From: Gnetum montanum
Taxonomy: Eukaryota; Streptophyta; Gnetopsida; Gnetales; Gnetaceae
DNA length: 64,000 nt
Direction: 5' to 3'
NCBI GenBank assembly: GCA_015680685.1
Contig: MNCI01025228.1
Coordinates: forward strand, 252,285 to 316,284
Notes under the pieces: generated by a model
Told to the model about the DNA's origin: nothing
Seen by the model: only the letters and a program-made list of their open reading frames with translations
Databases searched by the model: none
Made by a program: the position numbers and the translations under genes
Shown: piece after piece, positions 47,208-56,935 of the stretch
Layout of the letters: each line of letters starts with the position of its first letter
How positions within the stretch are numbered: the first letter of the stretch is position 1

Positions 47208-47671
47208 TGTTGGAAAAAGCTAACTGTGAAGCGGTAGATCACAGCAATGAATCTTATTCATGAACTACACTTTCCACACTTTCCATTTCTATCGTCCCAT
47301 AGTTTTAGAATTTTCCTTAAAGATAACATAAAACTTCTAAACGTGTTGTGAAGTTCTATCTTAGTTAATTTTTATGTGGCTATTTAAGTCTGCCCTCGGA
47401 TCCGTCATAAACAGCATGAGAAAGACAAGAGTGGGAGAATTCTCACATTGCATGAGACAGAGGTTTCTTCTTGTTCTCTCCATGTGATGAAGAGAGAACC
47501 CTGTTATTTTCACATTGCATGAGAGAGAGGTTTATTCTTGTTCTCTCCGTGTGATGAAGAGAGATGCTTGTTATTTTCATCGCTCATAATAAGATTTTTC
47601 TGCAATTACCTGTGGTTCAACTGCTCTTTATTTTCATCTCATTTCATATTTTGCTGCCAGATCTGCTAATA
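47208..47671 (+). repeat. copia LTR 4 of the array
   Basis: Same as LTR 2. PBS follows at 47673. Confidence 0.88.
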
Positions 47672-47739
47672 GTGGTATCGGAGCTCTTAGGTTCATAATC
47701 CATGGAAGTGTTGTAGATTGTGTATACAAATTTTACAAA

Positions 47740-48408
47740 ATGGTTGGCAAATACGAAATAGAGAAGTTCAATGGAAGCGACTTCACATTGAGGAATGAAA
47801 AAAAGAGTAATGAAAAGAAGGCAGAAAAGGTTGCTGCAAATCTGTACATGCTTATGGGGAACACACATCAAGTGGGAGAGTCTTCTGTTGCATCAACTAG
47901 TTTAGGAGAAGAATCGACGATGTTGTGGCATCGAAACCTTGGTCATATGTCAGAACAAGATTTGCAGATTCTCTCTAAACAGAAACTACTTCCTGGGCTC
48001 AATTCGGTATATTTACCATTTTGTGAGCATTGTGTTACTACTAAGCAACACAAATTTAAGTTTAGCACATCAGAAAACGCAGACGCAGACAATGAAGAGC
48101 TGAGAACTGCATCCGCAGGCACGACCAGTGATGAAAATGGAAACGGAGAAGGCTGGTCTGAGGGCATGTTCCTGGAGGTGGAGGCCCAGTTCCGGGTGCT
48201 AGGCAGGTTGCGTGCGGGGCCACGCTTGCGCGCCGCGGCGGAGGTCCTGGACGATTACAGGACCATCGTGGGTTTCACCGGGATCGGTGAGTACGGGCAG
48301 AGCCGGGCGCTCGCGGAGAAGCTAAGCTTGACTGTGTCGAGCGGTTCAAGGAAGGCGAGCTTGGGCTCGAGCAGCTTGCCCTGGTGGACTGCATCAACGA
48401 TTTACTAA
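47740..48408 (+). CDS. chimeric ORF, unit 4
   Basis: Identical translation to units 1-3. Confidence 0.55.
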   Translation: MVGKYEIEKFNGSDFTLRNEKKSNEKKAEKVAANLYMLMGNTHQVGESSVASTSLGEESTMLWHRNLGHMSEQDLQILSKQKLLPGLNSVYLPFCEHCVTTKQHKFKFSTSENADADNEELRTASAGTTSDENGNGEGWSEGMFLEVEAQFRVLGRLRAGPRLRAAAEVLDDYRTIVGFTGIGEYGQSRALAEKLSLTVSSGSRKASLGSSSLPWWTASTIY

Positions 48409-48906
48409 CGAATTCCCCGGTCCAGATTAATCTGTCCATCTTCAAATCGTTGCCGAACTGGTGGGCGATCGGGCAGATGTTTCCGCTGATGACTGAACGA
48501 GCCGCCGACGGTGTGGGCGGTGTTGTCAGACCTTACCTGCGATAGCGATGGGAAGCTGAGCCGATGCGGACACAGACGTCGACGCATGCGGTTTCAACAG
48601 AGCCGTTGGCAAAAATAGAGATGGTGTCATCTGAGGGTTTCAGATGAGGTTTCTGTCATTAGAGGTGCGGTGAGGTTTCCAAGGGTTTGTTTGGCGGTTT
48701 TTCTGTGGTGGAGTGGTATTCTGGCGAGTTGGTGGAAGGGCAAGGCTATCTGGTCCACTGCTGGTACCACCTTCGCTTGCAGAGGGACAATAAGAAGGAG
48801 GTTTCTCTCTGTGTCACCGCTCAACATAAGCAACATAGAATGACAAGGTAGAAAGGATGGTGTGGAGATATGATTGATCCTCAATCAAAATCTTCAAGTG
48901 AGAGAT

Positions 48907-49370
48907 TGTTGGAAAAAGCTAACTGTGAAGCGGTAGATCACAGCAATGAATCTTATTCATGAACTACACTTTCCACACTTTCCATTTCTATCGTCCCATA
49001 GTTTTAGAATTTTCCTTAAAGATAACATAAAACTTCTAAACGTGTTGTGAAGTTCTATCTTAGTTAATTTTTATGTGGCTATTTAAGTCTGCCCTCGGAT
49101 CCGTCATAAACAGCATGAGAAAGACAAGAGTGGGAGAATTCTCACATTGCATGAGACAGAGGTTTCTTCTTGTTCTCTCCATGTGATGAAGAGAGAACCC
49201 TGTTATTTTCACATTGCATGAGAGAGAGGTTTATTCTTGTTCTCTCCGTGTGATGAAGAGAGATGCTTGTTATTTTCATCGCTCATAATAAGATTTTTCT
49301 GCAATTACCTGTGGTTCAACTGCTCTTTATTTTCATCTCATTTCATATTTTGCTGCCAGATCTGCTAATA
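48907..49370 (+). repeat. copia LTR 5 of the array
   Basis: Same as LTR 2. Its internal region is cut at the N at 50130, so no terminal LTR is seen. Confidence 0.88.
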
Positions 49371-49438
49371 GTGGTATCGGAGCTCTTAGGTTCATAATCC
49401 ATGGAAGTGTTGTAGATTGTGTATACAAATTTTACAAA

Positions 49439-50107
49439 ATGGTTGGCAAATACGAAATAGAGAAGTTCAATGGAAGCGACTTCACATTGAGGAATGAAAA
49501 AAAGAGTAATGAAAAGAAGGCAGAAAAGGTTGCTGCAAATCTGTACATGCTTATGGGGAACACACATCAAGTGGGAGAGTCTTCTGTTGCATCAACTAGT
49601 TTAGGAGAAGAATCGACGATGTTGTGGCATCGAAACCTTGGTCATATGTCAGAACAAGATTTGCAGATTCTCTCTAAACAGAAACTACTTCCTGGGCTCA
49701 ATTCGGTATATTTACCATTTTGTGAGCATTGTGTTACTACTAAGCAACACAAATTTAAGTTTAGCACATCAGAAAACGCAGACGCAGACAATGAAGAGCT
49801 GAGAACTGCATCCGCAGGCACGACCAGTGATGAAAATGGAAACGGAGAAGGCTGGTCTGAGGGCATGTTCCTGGAGGTGGAGGCCCAGTTCCGGGTGCTA
49901 GGCAGGTTGCGTGCGGGGCCACGCTTGCGCGCCGCGGCGGAGGTCCTGGACGATTACAGGACCATCGTGGGTTTCACCGGGATCGGTGAGTACGGGCAGA
50001 GCCGGGCGCTCGCGGAGAAGCTAAGCTTGACTGTGTCGAGCGGTTCAAGGAAGGCGAGCTTGGGCTCGAGCAGCTTGCCCTGGTGGACTGCATCAACGAT
50101 TTACTAA
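49439..50107 (+). CDS. chimeric ORF, unit 5
   Basis: Identical translation to the other units. The unit ends 22 bases later at the N. Confidence 0.55.
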   Translation: MVGKYEIEKFNGSDFTLRNEKKSNEKKAEKVAANLYMLMGNTHQVGESSVASTSLGEESTMLWHRNLGHMSEQDLQILSKQKLLPGLNSVYLPFCEHCVTTKQHKFKFSTSENADADNEELRTASAGTTSDENGNGEGWSEGMFLEVEAQFRVLGRLRAGPRLRAAAEVLDDYRTIVGFTGIGEYGQSRALAEKLSLTVSSGSRKASLGSSSLPWWTASTIY

Positions 50108-50129
50108 CGAATTCCCCGGTCCAGATTAA

Positions 50130-50130
50130 N
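50130..50130. other. ambiguous base N at the array end
   Basis: Sequence changes abruptly from the copia unit to unrelated AT-rich DNA at this N. It is probably an assembly join, so the true array end is unknown. Further Ns are at 50627 and 53304, each with repeated bases on both sides. Confidence 0.8.
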
Positions 50131-51438
50131 TGACTGCGGTAATGTCAGTTGCTAGCAATGACTACAGACTTGACGGTTGAGAGTCATCTCATATTTTCAT
50201 ATTTTGCAACGGATAGATTTTTATATAGAAAACGCGTTGCGTTTTCAAAAAAAAAACGTTTTTGGTATAATCCGAAACAAATATTTCGTTAGCAACGATG
50301 TTTTTTTTATGGTTCAAAAACGTGAAACTTGGTGAAAACGTTGCGGTAACTATACTCTTGAATGAAGATTTTGAATGTTGATGAATCCATAGTTTTGCGT
50401 TTTCTTTTTCTAGGATCTAAGCAAGATAGCATCAGAAGCTCCCAAGATCGTTGCTGATTTTCACTAAGTTTTATGTGCACTGGTTTTCATTGGAGTGACA
50501 TTAGATAGGATTCTTTGGGTGAACCCAAATGCAGAGAAATGTTTAAAACTTTTGGCTATAATGAGCACCACTGTTATAAGCCTCAAGGATATGAAGAAAT
50601 AGTTTATTCACAACAAGAAAGACGTTNATTGGCAACAAGAAAGAGGTTTTGAGAAATGCTTTAAAAAATAGTTTTAAAGAATTGTGTACTCTGTTACGAC
50701 TACCTTGGGAAATGCATGATCGGCAAATAAGTCTCTGTTTATGAATTTCAACTGCCTAGGCTGATGTCACTGCTTTGCTTTGTTAATTACTATAACGTAT
50801 ATACATCAATAGGGTATGGAATGCAACGTTAATATAAGGGCAAATCAGTGAAGCACAGCAAATGCTAGACACAATTTTGGCTTCTGTTAATTGTGATGGC
50901 ACTGTGGAACGTGACGGAAGTTCAACAGTCAATGAATAGTAACCATCACTTGTGGGGGAAACGTTTTCGAGCAAACTTAAACGGTTTTAACACATTTCAT
51001 TTCTTTTAATTTTATTTTTTAATTTTATGGTTAAGATATGAAAGGACCATGTTTTATTCTCAACTGCTGCATTTATCACAAATTACATGCACGTCTGCAA
51101 TAAATTGGCAAACATGGAGAAAAAAAATTTAGGGCCACTTCTATGCTATGTTGTCAAAAACGCAACAGATTCATAACGTTTTGTGTTTTTCGTTGCGGAA
51201 ACAGGATCCCGTTTCAAAAACCATCACTTGGTGGGCGAAACGTAGACTGAAACGTTTTTGATAGGTTTCATTTTCTTTGATTTTATTTTTTGATTTTATT
51301 CTCAACAATTGCATCCGTCACAAACTAAATGCAGGTCAGGTCAACAACTGCGTCAGTCACAAAGTAAATGTAGGTTTGTCATGAGTTAAATGCAGATTTG
51401 CAACGGCAAAGATGGAGAAAAAAAAATTTAGGGTTTAT
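50131..51438. other. intergenic with a diverged internal duplication
   Basis: No gene. The stretch around 50,938-51,140 recurs at about 51,216-51,440: ACCATCACTTG, ATTTTATTTTTTAATTTTAT, TTTATTCTCAAC and AAAAAATTTAGGG. Several ACGTTTTTG/GCGTTTTC motifs occur. N at 50627. Confidence 0.5.
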
Positions 51439-52035
51439 TTTATGGCGAAGACGCCAATAAGTAACACATTTATAAAGCATTTGGTGTCTGTGCTGTGTAG
51501 GCTGCTAATCTTGCTGTTTTTGCCTCTTTTGCATCGCTGTGCTGTGAACGCTGCTAATCCTGCAAGCCATTGCTGCTACTTTTGCATTGCATCCTTGTCC
51601 ATATCCAGTCAACTCTGTGTGGTAAGTCTTTGCCTCTGCAACAACAAGCAGTCCTCCTCCCTCTTCAAAATAGGCTAAACCATGGATTCAGAGACCATTT
51701 TTATACATTATCTCTTCATTGGTTTTTCTTCATTGAGATTCTTTTCTTTGAGTTAGTTTCTTATTATAGTAAAATTCAATCTGCAATTAATATTGTCTCA
51801 TTTTTAAAGTTAATCTCTTCAAAGTTAACATAGTAACCTTGTCTTTGGCCTTTCCCTATTCCCGTTTCAATCCGGGCAGCAAATCCTTTTATTCATAGAT
51901 TTAATCTGAGATCTTGCCATATGCTTATTTATCTATATGAAAGAGCAGAAGTAGAGTTCTGCACTATTTTCAGCTCATCTTTGAGTATTTTATTTGATTA
52001 TTAACATGCAGTGGTGAATCTGTGTTTATTCTCAG
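51439..52035. repeat. duplicated block, copy 1 (partner 53646-54245)
   Basis: Collinear with 53646-54245, with many substitutions and small indels. Shared runs are GCATTGCTGTGCTGTGAAC-like, CTCTTCATTG, GGCCTTTC...CTATTCCC, GGGCAGCAAATCCTT, AGCTCATCTTTGAG and TTTTATTTGATTATT. Short reading frames across it are not conserved between copies, so it is probably non-coding (upstream region or intron). Confidence 0.75.
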
Positions 52036-52101
52036 ATCGCCTGGAATGGAGATTCTACTTACAAACATATCATTGCAGAGCAGCCATATCAAGCCAAGCA
52101 T
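52036..52101 (+). CDS. candidate exon 1 of an unidentified two-exon ORF
   Basis: Lies between an acceptor-like TTATTCTCAG and a strong donor, AT|GTAAGG. ATG at 52046 reads MEILLTNISLQSSHIKPS. Joined to 52496 the frame continues in phase. The Ser/Thr-rich, basic start could be an organelle-targeting peptide. I do not recognise the protein. Confidence 0.35.
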
Positions 52102-52495
52102 GTAAGGAATACCCAAATATGACATTGGATTATCTTGTCAATATTTGGAACATCTGAGACACAAAGTAATTGGAGCCCTGGAATATGATTAAAATTGTTG
52201 ATGATCTAACAGGCAATTTTATTTCAGAAGCTTAGAGGAAAAGATAATTTGTTTCAGTGGAATCTATCCATATTTATAGGCCCTAAAATGTAAGAACACC
52301 CATTGGGAAGTGGTAAGGAGGTCTTTATTCTCTTAAACTCTTCCCCAAAGAGGAGCTTAAGAATACATCGAATTAAAATGTAATATTCATGCCGATAATC
52401 CAACTGTTTTATTTTAACTCCCAAGTGATGAAAACGTGTATTTACCTTGTAATCTACAATTGTATAGGAGTTCGATTTCAATTTTTGCCTTGCAG

Positions 52496-52691
52496 ACATG
52501 TTCCAAAACCGCCTCCTTTACAAATTGGACATAATAATTCTGGCGTTGTGCAACTGAACCTTAACGGGAAGCCCCAAATAGATCGCAATTATTCGACAAA
52601 TTACATGAGTAGCTATTTTAAAAAATGTATTTTAATGCACAGATGGAATCTGGAATCTTGCACAGTTTCCAAAACCACCCATAACAAATGA
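52496..52691 (+). CDS. candidate exon 2 of the same unidentified ORF
   Basis: Follows a pyrimidine-rich acceptor, TTTTTGCCTTGCAG. It reads HVPKPPPLQIGHNNSGVVQL then NLNGKPQIDRNYSTNY and stops at TGA 52689-52691. The true exon may end earlier, at a donor I could not fix. If it is the 5' end of a gene, no matching downstream exons were recognised before 53,600. Confidence 0.35.
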
Positions 52692-53645
52692 ATTAAGCAT
52701 GAGAAAATTTTCATGTAAACTTTTTATGTACACGTATTTGCTTGGGAACTTTGAGCGGACTTGTCAGGAAGCATGCTAATAAAATGTACATCTGTAAAAT
52801 AGGGGAAGAGAAGCATAAAATCCAATTTACTCAAATTCTACTATGGTTCCCAGATGAGATGTCCATCTGGATCTACACCGAGACTGTTTCTTCAGACTTT
52901 GGTGTGGACTCAAAAGACCTCCTCTGTTTTTTGGGGTACCCCGTTCCCATCCCATAATCTTCTTTCTCAAATCTAGCCTCATCTCTGAAATGCATGATTT
53001 GTTCCTTTCCGTCACTATTACCATCCTCATGGTATGACAACAGCAGTAGAGTATATGGTAGGGATTTGAGAGCTGAAGCGGCCTGAAGCACAAGAGATTG
53101 AAGCTGTGAATTTCCTATGGAAGTTCTAGATTCTAATTATGAAAATATGTTTGATGATAAAAATAAAAAACTTATGAAAAATAATAGTAACAATATGGTA
53201 TAAACAATATTAAGTATGTTACAAGTTTAACATGCTAATGTATTGCACTTAATATGTCATGACCAAAATTGTTCTTAATATATATTTTTGTTTTTTTATT
53301 AATNACCAAAATTGTTCTTAATATTTATCAATGACCAAAATTGTTCTTAATATATATTTTTGTTTTTTTATTAATTTTTTTTCAAAAAATATTTATTTTT
53401 TAAATAAATTATTTTACAACTTCTATCTAAGTTTATTGATGGGTAATTGTTCTTAGATACCAATAAATAAAAATATTGTAAATTTTTATATATAAAAATC
53501 ATTGTATTGTATTGCATTTTAAATTGTTCTATGAACAAAGAAATATACACATAATTTTATTAAAATATAAAGATTGATTGTTTGCCGTTTCCATTGCGTT
53601 ACCATTGCTGTCACGTTGTGCTGTTCCGTTTCCGGTAACTATGCT
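52692..53645. other. AT-rich intergenic, assembly join at 53304
   Basis: No gene seen. 53261-53303 is repeated at 53333-53375 (starting GACCAAAATTGTTCTTAATA), with the N at 53304 between them. This looks like an unmerged contig overlap. Confidence 0.5.
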
Positions 53646-54245
53646 TTTATGGCGAGGATGGCAATAAGCAACACAAACACATTCAGGTAAAGCATTTGGG
53701 GTCTTTGCTGTGAATGCTCCTAATCCTAATCTTGCTGCTGCTTCGGCATTGCTGTGCTGTGAACACTGCTAATCATGTTATTGTTGCTGCTTGTGCATTG
53801 CTCTCCATGACCATAAATCGTTCGTCAACTCTACGTGCTAAGTCCCTCCTTCTGTAACAAGCACTCCTCCCTCTTAAAAATGGGCTAAACTGTGGATTGA
53901 GATACCAGTTTTGTACATTATCTCTTCATTGATCTTATTTTACTGAGATTCTTCTCTTTGAATCAGAATTTTTTATTACAGTAAAGTTCAATCACTGCAA
54001 TTCATATTCTGTAAAATATCAGTTAAAAGTTAATATAGTAAGCTTATCTTTGGCCTTTCTCTATTCCCATTTCAAGGAGGGCAGCAAATCCTTCTATTCG
54101 TAGATCTAATCACCACCGATCTTGCCTTATTGCTTGCTTATATAGATGAAAGAACGGCAGCAGAGTTCTTCACTGCATTCAGCTCATCTTTGAGGATTTT
54201 ATTTGATTATTGACATGCAGTGGTAAATATGTGTTTAGTATTGGT
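53646..54245. repeat. duplicated block, copy 2 (partner 51439-52035)
   Basis: See the partner block. Here the block leads towards the NB-ARC pseudogene rather than to the candidate two-exon ORF. Confidence 0.75.
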
Positions 54246-54590
54246 CTAAGACTCTTTGAGTGGTATTTAGAATAAAAGATTTAGAATGTTGTTCACTTGT
54301 TTTGCCACTACCTTTTTGTCACTGTCAAGTTCTAGCATATTGATTACCTCTTCCACTGTGGCTTCTATACTAAATTGGCTCTATATTTAAAGGTCGTTTC
54401 TTTTTCACAACCTAATTTTTTGCCATTGCCATTGCGTTGGGGTTGCCATCACCCCGGTAACTATGCCCATTGATAACATTTCAGAAACTAAATCTCTAGG
54501 TTAGCAATCATTGCTATTAAATTTAGTTTAGGAAAAACAAAACAACAATGTCACTGTTTCTTGACCAAGTTATTTTAGCTCTGTTTTTCA
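54246..54590. other. intergenic or intron sequence before the NB-ARC pseudogene
   Basis: AT-rich. It ends in CTCTGTTTTTCAG, a good acceptor for the exon that follows. Confidence 0.4.
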
Positions 54591-55740
54591 GTTAGTCTTC
54601 AAATACATATTGGAGAAGTGTGCAAATTACTGAGTATGAATGAAAAGCATGTGCAAGCTGTAGTAGTCATAATTTCAGATTTGGGTGGAATGGGAAAAAC
54701 TACCTTGGCTTCTGCTTCAATAGAGAAGCTTGCTCCTTCAATAACTGATTTGAAAACTTCAAGAGTAATTTTTGATAACACTATCAACATGGAGTCAGGG
54801 AGGCTATCCCACATTAAGATGCTACAACAATAGTTGGTAAACAACTTGACTAGAATCAAGCAAGAATTTGGAAATACAGCAGATGGAAGATCCAAATGAA
54901 AAGTACTGCAAAATACTAATTCCTTCATATATTCATTGACAATGTCAATTTCATTGATGATGTTGAAGAGCTCTTCCGAAAAAATCTTGTTTTGAATCAA
55001 GTGACAAATCTTAGAATTTTGATTACATCCAGAGATAGAGATGTCAAGCTCAAGGTTCCAAGCATTTGCAAAGATAAAGAGTAACAAATACAGTCCTTGT
55101 GCAGTGAAGATGCCAAGGAATTGTTAAATAGAACTGTCATGGATTCCTCTGAAGGTCAGGATCCAGGTTAAGAGCAATTCCCCGATGAGGTGGAAAAGTT
55201 GGAAGAAGTTAAGGAGTAATGCTATGGAATTCCTATTCTTTTGCATATTGAGATGACAGAAGCTTAGACTGCTATAACCAAATTATTGAAGAATTAAGCA
55301 AAGGGAGATCTTGCTTCTTATTCATGCTGCCATGAATCCATTCCTAAAATTTTACTATTCGTTTAAAGAAAATGAAGTTTGATTTGCAAATGGCGTTTCT
55401 AGATATTTGCAGCCGTTTGCACTACCTTTCCTACTCCGCAAGCCTAAGTGTTTGAAAGACTGTTAGTTTCTAGGAGATCGTTGGTTTGACGATAGGAAAA
55501 AATGGGTTGGAAAGCTTGTTAAAGAAGGGTCTTGTACAGAAGAAGAATGGTCTTGTACAGGAAAATGATGAAGTGATGGTTCATGATATCTTGAAGCCAA
55601 CGATATCAGATGAAATCAGCAAGTATTCTATTCAGAATGATGCAAATAAAAAGGTTTGGAATCAAGAGAATGTTATTCAATGGCTTCTACAAAAATACAA
55701 TAAAGATCCAGACCAACAATATCTCAATGATTTTTAAAAA
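54591..55740 (+). pseudogene. NB-ARC region of an NLR disease-resistance gene, decayed
   Basis: Read across stops, the NB-ARC motifs occur in order. A linker HIGEVCKLL precedes the P-loop LGGMGKTTLA (near 54,685). RNBS-B RILITSRDRD is near 55,015, CYGIPILLHI (the GLPLA position) near 55,220 and VMVHDIL (the MHD position) near 55,575. The P-loop lysine is intact, and unbroken stretches are 54,618-54,833 and 55,486-55,737. Intact proteins of this kind bind ATP/ADP and act as switches in effector-triggered immunity. At least six stops and a frameshift disable this one. No TIR or LRR part adjoins; the LRR remnant at 6.5 kb need not be from the same gene. Confidence 0.78.
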
Positions 55741-56799
55741 ATTTCAATGGTAATTTCATCAAAACCTGAGCTTTATCATTGGCCAAGCTAAACACTGCAT
55801 CTTTAATTTCAGTAAGAAAGATATCTTGGATCAGTGGGTAGTTTTCACATGCTGTTACTTTCTCATTCCACAGATGGGTTACTTCCTTAGCTTATGCAGT
55901 TAACCATATTCTTTTTTGGTAGCTACTTTATTTTCATAGTTCATCATGTTTTCCAATGATCTATCATCTCAGCTTATTATAACTTCATTGATTTAATTTG
56001 AGTCCTTTACTCTCTTTTCACATTGTGCAATGACTATGTAACCTCTTCAACCTGCCTCTCACACCAGTATATCATTTTACTTTACAACTTATTGTCTTGG
56101 TCATTTTAAATCTTTTCCCATTGTTGCACTACCATCTTTGAGTTTTATATATTGGGAGTTTGTGAACCAATGTCTCTTTCTTATCTGGAATCGTTATTTT
56201 GACTCATTATATTGAATTATCTTTTGTATTCAGTTTCCTCTTCATTCCATACTGTACTAAGGATGAGATCGATTAGAAAAGCCAAATCCAGACTTACTGA
56301 CATTGATGTTGTTTTATTACTAAGTACGTATAACACCTTAAAACACTGGCATACTCGATTGTTGCTTCAATTCTTATTGAAAACAAAAAAAATTCTATTT
56401 TGTAAAAGATATAATTCTTTACAACCATGCTTTGAAAAGCATGTGGGTTATCCTTGATTTGGATAGACATTTGATCAAGAATTACAAGGTTCAATTTCGA
56501 GGCTACATGTACCACTTCGGAGGCATTGTAACAATATATGTTCAAATTGTGTTAGGTACATAACTAGCCATAGAAAAGCTATGTTCAAATAATGTCTACC
56601 TTACTGGGTTACACCATATTAATGGGATAAAAACTATCATTATAATGATGTTTGAGAGAACTTGCATCTCATTGTTAGCAATCAAAAGATAGTTCTTCAT
56701 CATCTTCATCATAGCGTTTTCCCAACTACATGGTACTAGCTATGTGAGTTTCTTTATGGCATTTACTTCTATTATGAGCCAACCAAACACTACTAATAT
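55741..56799. other. intergenic, no recognised gene
   Basis: AT-rich. The part from about 56,560 may belong to the LINE remnant that follows, but I could not read motifs in it. Confidence 0.35.
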
Positions 56800-56935
56800 C
56801 TTGGATGACTCTCTTTATGCAAGTATGTTTTGGTGCCCCCCAACTTTAATAAAGCAACCTTTTCTAACAGGAGTTCTTTGGTCTTCTTAGCGCATGACCA
56901 AACCATCTAAAATGACTCTTCTTAATCCTGTCATC
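56800..56935 (-). pseudogene. LINE reverse transcriptase C-terminal remnant
   Basis: The minus strand near 56,885-56,935 reads DRIKKSHFRWFGHALRRPKN, which matches the widely recurring R-W-F-G-H-V motif downstream of the RT domain in plant LINE ORF2 proteins. Further 3' the frame has stops. Only the tail of the protein is recognisable. Confidence 0.55.

Larger units (their letters stand above)
42183..50129 (+). mobile_element. tandem array of a short Ty1/copia derivative (LTR-internal x5)
   Basis: Five LTRs alternate with five internal regions, the last cut at an N. The period is 1699 bp (1627 bp for the first unit, whose LTR lacks 72 bp). Each LTR is followed by TGGTATCGGAGCTC, an initiator-tRNA-Met PBS, and each full internal region ends in AAGTGAGAGAT, the copia-type polypurine tract, before TGTTGG. 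No RT, RNase H or integrase core exists in the unit. Units share LTRs, as expected from recombination between LTRs or from amplification of a one-LTR circle. Apart from the first LTR, the units look identical by eye. That implies very recent amplification, or an assembly effect. Confidence 0.88.

Noticed and set aside
54599-55087. 162-codon minus-strand ORF
   Set aside because: Antisense of the NB-ARC region. The plus strand carries P-loop and RNBS-B motifs in order; the minus peptide has none.
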